Below are positions 61,003 through 64,000 of a DNA stretch of 64,000 nt, piece by piece. Source of the DNA: Burkholderia ambifaria AMMD (GTDB lineage: Bacteria > Pseudomonadota > Gammaproteobacteria > Burkholderiales > Burkholderiaceae); the NCBI RefSeq assembly GCF_000203915.1, contig NC_008391.1:2108001-2172000 (forward strand), given 5' to 3'. Each line of letters opens with the position of its first letter. The stretch's first letter is position 1. The notes under the pieces were generated by a model that was given only the letters and a program-made list of their open reading frames with translations, searched no databases and was not told the DNA's origin. The position numbers and the translations under genes are program-made.

Positions 61003-61290
61003 TCAAGCGAACGAGATCACGAGTTTCTTGCCGCAAGCTGCCGCGTATTTGCGCAGCGTATCGATGGACGGTGAATGCTGGCCCGTTGCGAGCGCGCGCT
61101 CGAGTCGTGTCACCGCCGGTGCTTTCGTACCCATGCGCTCGGCCACGTCGGCTTGCGACAAGCCAGCGTCTCGCCGGGCAGCCAGCATCACGTCGAGCAG
61201 GGCGAGTTCTTCGCGGTTCAGCCGTTCGTATTCGGCGCGCACGTCGGGGTTCGACAACGCGCGCTCGCGCAGCTCCTTATACGTTGCCAT
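61003..61290 (-). CDS. XRE-family antitoxin-like regulator, no toxin partner
   Basis: A 95-residue DNA-binding protein of the HigA-like XRE type. The N-terminal helix (YKELRERALSNPDVRAEYERL) is typical of antitoxins, followed by a helix-turn-helix (AGLSQADVAERMGTKAPAVTRLE) and the tail TLRKYAAACGKKLVI. A strong AAGGAGG site supports the ATG at 61290. HigA-like antitoxins are usually preceded by a RelE/HigB-type toxin gene, but only 155 bp separate it from lysE and no toxin is encoded. An inverted repeat at 61369-61382 may be its operator. Confidence 0.85.
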   Translation of the reverse strand: MATYKELRERALSNPDVRAEYERLNREELALLDVMLAARRDAGLSQADVAERMGTKAPAVTRLERALATGQHSPSIDTLRKYAAACGKKLVISFA

Positions 61291-61368
61291 CTTGAACCTC
61301 CTTGAGTCGACGTGATGCCCCCGTCTACACGCGTATTGAAGAGTTGAGGTACGAGGTAGGCTGAACAG

Positions 61369-61382
61369 TAACAAATATGTTA
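61369..61382. promoter_or_regulatory. Operator candidate TAACA-AATA-TGTTA
   Basis: A perfect 5-bp inverted repeat with a four-base spacer, about 80 bases before the XRE gene. It lies between a possible minus-strand -35 (TTGCAT, near 61388-61393) and -10 (TACTGT, near 61365-61370), a good place for autorepression. Confidence 0.45.
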
Positions 61383-61445
61383 TGTCGATGCAAATGGAGT
61401 GTCCGGCCGCGGCGTTGGTGGCGCAGCTTGGACGCGCCGGCAGGG

Positions 61446-62078
61446 TCAACTCCGTCCCGCCACCGCGAGCCGCGCGGCGAGCCCGACGAATACCGTGCCG
61501 AGCAGATACTGCGGCAGCTTCGACGGCCGGCGGCGCGCGCCGATTCGCTGGCTCAACCGGCTCGCGGACAGGATCACCGCGCCGTTGACCGCGAGCCCGA
61601 TCAGGTTGAGCACCGTCGCGAGCATGAGGATCTGCACGGCGATCGAGCCGTGCTCGGGGCGCACGAATTGCGGGAACAGCGCGAGGACGAACAGCGCCAT
61701 CTTCGGATTCAGCAGGTTCGTCGTCAGGCCCTGGCGGAAGATCGCGGCGGTCGAATGGCGGCGCGGTGACGCGACCGGCGACAGCGCGGTCGCATCCGAA
61801 CGGAACGTCTTCCACGCGAGATAAAGCAGATAGGCGGCACCCGCGAAGCGCACGGCGTCATAGGCGAGCGGCACCGCGACGAAGAGCTGCGACAGCCCGA
61901 GCGCGGCCGCGAGTGCATGGCAGTAGGTGCCGGCCTGAATGCCCGCGAGCGTGGCGAACCCGGCGCGGCGGCCCTGGCTCACGCTGCGCGATGCGATCAG
62001 CAGCATGTCGGGGCCGGGTGTGACGGTCAGCGCGAGGCAGGCGCCGGAGAACAGTGCGAGCGTGGAGAGGTCGATCAT
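61446..62078 (-). CDS. LysE/RhtB-family exporter
   Basis: A 210-residue membrane exporter of the LysE/RhtB family with five to six helices (LALFSGACLALTVTPGPDMLL, LAAALGLSQLFVAVPLAYDA, MALFVLALFPQFV, ILMLATVLNLIGLAVNGAVI, LLGTVFVGLAARLAV). The N-terminal TVTPGPDML motif and the GLTTNLLNPKMALF segment are diagnostic. It would pump out an amino acid or homoserine-lactone-like metabolite; the substrate is not readable. Confidence 0.9.
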   Translation of the reverse strand: MIDLSTLALFSGACLALTVTPGPDMLLIASRSVSQGRRAGFATLAGIQAGTYCHALAAALGLSQLFVAVPLAYDAVRFAGAAYLLYLAWKTFRSDATALSPVASPRRHSTAAIFRQGLTTNLLNPKMALFVLALFPQFVRPEHGSIAVQILMLATVLNLIGLAVNGAVILSASRLSQRIGARRRPSKLPQYLLGTVFVGLAARLAVAGRS

Positions 62079-62279
62079 GGAGTCCCGTCGTGCCGGAGTG
62101 GCGTGAAAGGGAGATCAGTGTAGGAGCGCGTCCGGCGCGGGTCAATTGACCGAACGGCCTATGATTCGATGTGCCGGCACAGCCGATCGCCAACGGATTC
62201 ACTCCGTTCACGACGCGCCGACGAACTCATGCCAAGCGCGCCACGCGCGAATCGAGCGCACGCGCCGTCGCGCCAGTTA

Positions 62280-63143
62280 CTACTTCCGGCAAGCCACCTG
62301 ATAATCGATCACGGTATTCGCCGACGGCGTGTCGGGCTCACCGCCGGCCGTCGTCACGCCGAGCACGCCGGCCGCGCTCCGATACCGCAGCGCGCAATAC
62401 CCCATGCCGGTGCCCGAGCATGCTTCGGCTTCGATGATCCCGTGCTTCGCGAGCGTCGCCGCGCCATCCATTTCGTTCGGTTTCTCGTGCGGACGCAGCG
62501 GCTGCCAGCCGTGCGAGATCAGGATCTTGCGTGCCTTGTCGAGCGGTTTGCCGTACACGTTGGGCACGACTGCACGGCCGTGACAGTAGGTGCGTTCCGC
62601 GGCGACCGCGGTCAGCCGCAAGCCGCCATGCTCTTCGCGCAGCTCGCCGACGGGCGCCGACGGACCATCGCCGCCCCACACCAGCAGTGCGCCGCTTTCC
62701 AGCGGCTCGACCGAGCCGAGTTGCCAGCCGGCCGCGCGCGCCGTATAGCCGAGCGCGACGAGCGTCGTGCCGTCGAAGGCGCCGATGTTTGCGTTGCGCG
62801 CAAAGCAGATCGCGCTCGTCCCCGGCTTGAACCCGCTCGCGAACGTGACGACCGTATAGCGGCCGAGCGGTGCCTCGGACGTCACGATCCAGCCGAGCTT
62901 CGCGACGTCGCGGCCGGCCGCGGTTGTGGTCTTCGCGCGATATTGCGCACAAAACGCGTCGAGCGTGCCGTTCTCGGGCGAGTGCGGCAGCGCGCCGAGC
63001 GCAACCAGCGACGCGCCGGCGATATCGGAAGCCGTACGCAGCGCCTCGGCCTCAGCCGACGCCGCGCCGCCGAGCATGACGCACGCGAGTGCCGCGAGCG
63101 ATGCGACGCGGCGGGTCGACGGCAGGGCAGCGATGCGGCGCAC
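62280..63143 (-). CDS. Exported protein with PASTA-like C-terminal domain
   Basis: A 287-residue protein with a signal peptide (VASLAALACVMLGGAASA). The N-terminal half contains paired cysteines (DAFCAQYR, SAICFARN) and a beta-rich domain. The C-terminal part (AVVPNVYGKPLDKARKILISHGWQPL) closely resembles a PASTA repeat, the module that binds peptidoglycan or beta-lactams in other proteins, followed by a Cys-containing segment (EACSGTGMGYCALRY). It probably acts in the periplasm or at the cell wall. I do not know its function. The DUF2322 gene begins six bases away on the same strand upstream. Confidence 0.78.
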   Translation of the reverse strand: MRRIAALPSTRRVASLAALACVMLGGAASAEAEALRTASDIAGASLVALGALPHSPENGTLDAFCAQYRAKTTTAAGRDVAKLGWIVTSEAPLGRYTVVTFASGFKPGTSAICFARNANIGAFDGTTLVALGYTARAAGWQLGSVEPLESGALLVWGGDGPSAPVGELREEHGGLRLTAVAAERTYCHGRAVVPNVYGKPLDKARKILISHGWQPLRPHEKPNEMDGAATLAKHGIIEAEACSGTGMGYCALRYRSAAGVLGVTTAGGEPDTPSANTVIDYQVACRK

Positions 63144-63149
63144 GTCGGC

Positions 63150-63482
63150 TCAGTCCTGCGCGATCACGTCGATCCGCAGTGCTTCGCCACCGTCGACGAT
63201 CGCCAGCAGACGATCGACGTTCGGATGCGCACCCGGGCGGTTGCGTGCGTCGGCGGTGTGCTCCGCGAACACGGCGAGACCATGTTCAGCGGCCTTCGCA
63301 TCGAGCGTGCCGAATGCCTGCTTCAGGTAGTGGTACACCGCGAGCGAGCCCTGCTTGCCCGGCTGGTTCTCGATGCTCGCGACCACGTCGCCGTTCGCGC
63401 CGACGAGATCGATGCGTGCAATGCCGTCGATGGCCGGCAGTTGCGCGAGGTTGTCCTTGAATACTTGGGTCGGTTGAATCAC
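63150..63482 (-). CDS. DUF2322 family protein
   Basis: A 110-residue cytosolic protein of the DUF2322 family, recognised from FKDNLAQLPAIDGIARIDLV, IENQPGKQGSLAVYHYL, GLAVFAEHTADAR and the conserved HPNVDRLLAIV. Its biochemical role is not known. It is just upstream of the exported PASTA-like gene (six bases apart) and so probably co-transcribed with it; divergent from a thioredoxin-like gene 217 bp away. Confidence 0.87.
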   Translation of the reverse strand: MIQPTQVFKDNLAQLPAIDGIARIDLVGANGDVVASIENQPGKQGSLAVYHYLKQAFGTLDAKAAEHGLAVFAEHTADARNRPGAHPNVDRLLAIVDGGEALRIDVIAQD

Positions 63483-63699
63483 TGAAACACTCCGTCGGTT
63501 CGGTCATGGGCCAATCGGGCCGTATCTTATCCGATCGTCATCCGGCCGGCCGCGGTGTACCGGCGAGCCGCACCGCGCTGCCCGCCACCGTCGGCATCGC
63601 ACGGGCTTTTCCGCTAGAGTAGGAGATCACCGGCCGCATCCGCCGCCCACGCCGGCGCGGCGGCCACGTCCCGCCATTGCATTGCACACGAGGGCCCCG

Positions 63700-64000
63700 A
63701 TGGACATCGAGCAACGCTACACCGCCAATGCGCCGACGCGCGCGGAAGTCGACGCACTGGCCGGTAACACCGTGATCGAATTCGGCGCGAACTGGTGCGG
63801 GATCTGCGCGAGCGCGCAGCCCGCGATCGTCGCGTCGCTCGCCGCGCATCCTGCCGTGCGGCATCTGAAGATCGAGGACGGCCCGGGCCGGCCGCTCGGC
63901 CGGTCGTTCCGCGTGAAGCTGTGGCCGACATTGATATTCATGCGCGACGGGGTCGAAGTCGCGCGCGTCGTGCGCCCCGCCGACGCGAAGCAGATCGAAG
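63700..64000 (+). CDS. Thioredoxin-like protein (3' end cut by window edge)
   Basis: The first 100 codons of a thioredoxin-fold protein. The active site is FGANWCGICASAQP, a CGIC variant of the usual CGPC, and the cis-proline segment is LWPTLIFMRDG. Size and fold suggest a small cytosolic thiol reductant or oxidoreductase. AGGG lies six bases before the ATG at 63700. The last codon is split by the right edge of the window. Confidence 0.88.
   Translation, partial: MDIEQRYTANAPTRAEVDALAGNTVIEFGANWCGICASAQPAIVASLAAHPAVRHLKIEDGPGRPLGRSFRVKLWPTLIFMRDGVEVARVVRPADAKQIE

Noticed and set aside
61291..61815. Toxin gene upstream of the XRE antitoxin
   Set aside because: The open frame here is antisense to the LysE exporter gene, shows no RelE/HigB motif and is explained as a shadow frame.
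1..64000. tRNA, rRNA, phage integrase or attachment sites
   Set aside because: I looked for cloverleaf-like patterns and integrase or phage structural proteins and found none; the TnpB element is the only mobile DNA I can support.

Overview
The window is a high-GC, gene-dense chromosomal segment whose codon usage, protein sequences and gene content fit Burkholderia, most likely the Burkholderia cepacia complex. The best indicators are a PA-IIL/Bcl-type calcium lectin with an extra N-terminal domain, a BceD/E/F-like polysaccharide export set, and the dense LysR/AraC/Lrp/MocR regulation. I saw no tRNA, rRNA, CRISPR array, prophage or replication origin.

Layout. 1-9.2 kb: truncated DNA polymerase II gene (polB), a PAS hybrid histidine kinase, a CSS-EAL c-di-GMP phosphodiesterase, an orphan intrinsic terminator that may end a small RNA, two small exported proteins, a lipoprotein histidine phosphatase and a HAD-like protein. 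9.5-28.3 kb: mostly metabolic and housekeeping genes. These include NDH-2 with a divergent LysR regulator, an AraC regulator, an NmrA-like protein, a BenE transporter, a fatty-acid desaturase, a PhnD-like protein, the DbpA helicase coupled to a zinc-ribbon protein, malate:quinone oxidoreductase, an Lrp / acetylpolyamine amidohydrolase / LivJ-like unit, an MscS channel and an M23 peptidase. 28.3-30.3 kb: the lectin, an unusually AT-rich 0.8-kb gap with a LacI/PurR-like palindrome and a long inverted repeat, and a small gene broken by a one-base frameshift.

30.4-43.1 kb is one minus-strand Wzx/Wzy-type exopolysaccharide operon. In transcription order it holds an initiating sugar-phosphate transferase, a Wza-like exporter, a Wzb-like phosphatase, a Wzc-like tyrosine kinase, a GT4 glycosyltransferase, a pyruvyl transferase, a second GT4, a Wzx-like flippase, a GH71-like exported hydrolase and a Wzy-like polymerase. 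The last seven genes overlap one another by 4-41 bases. The 0.65-kb upstream region holds a run of nine G's.

43.8-64 kb: a TlpA-like thioredoxin, a lipoprotein whose leader abuts a TnpB-only IS605-family element, a 9-bp minisatellite, a methyltransferase, GNAT, MocR, aldo-keto reductase, LysR, an ArsR/PLP-decarboxylase pair with a clear promoter/operator, a cupin, an SDR, surE, an azlCD exporter with its Lrp regulator, a YebB-like peptidase, an orphan XRE antitoxin-like protein, a LysE exporter, a PASTA-like exported protein, a DUF2322 protein and a truncated thioredoxin-like gene.

All names rest on motifs recognised by eye; no database search was run. Start codons were chosen from Shine-Dalgarno spacing, signal peptides and family alignment, and alternatives are noted.
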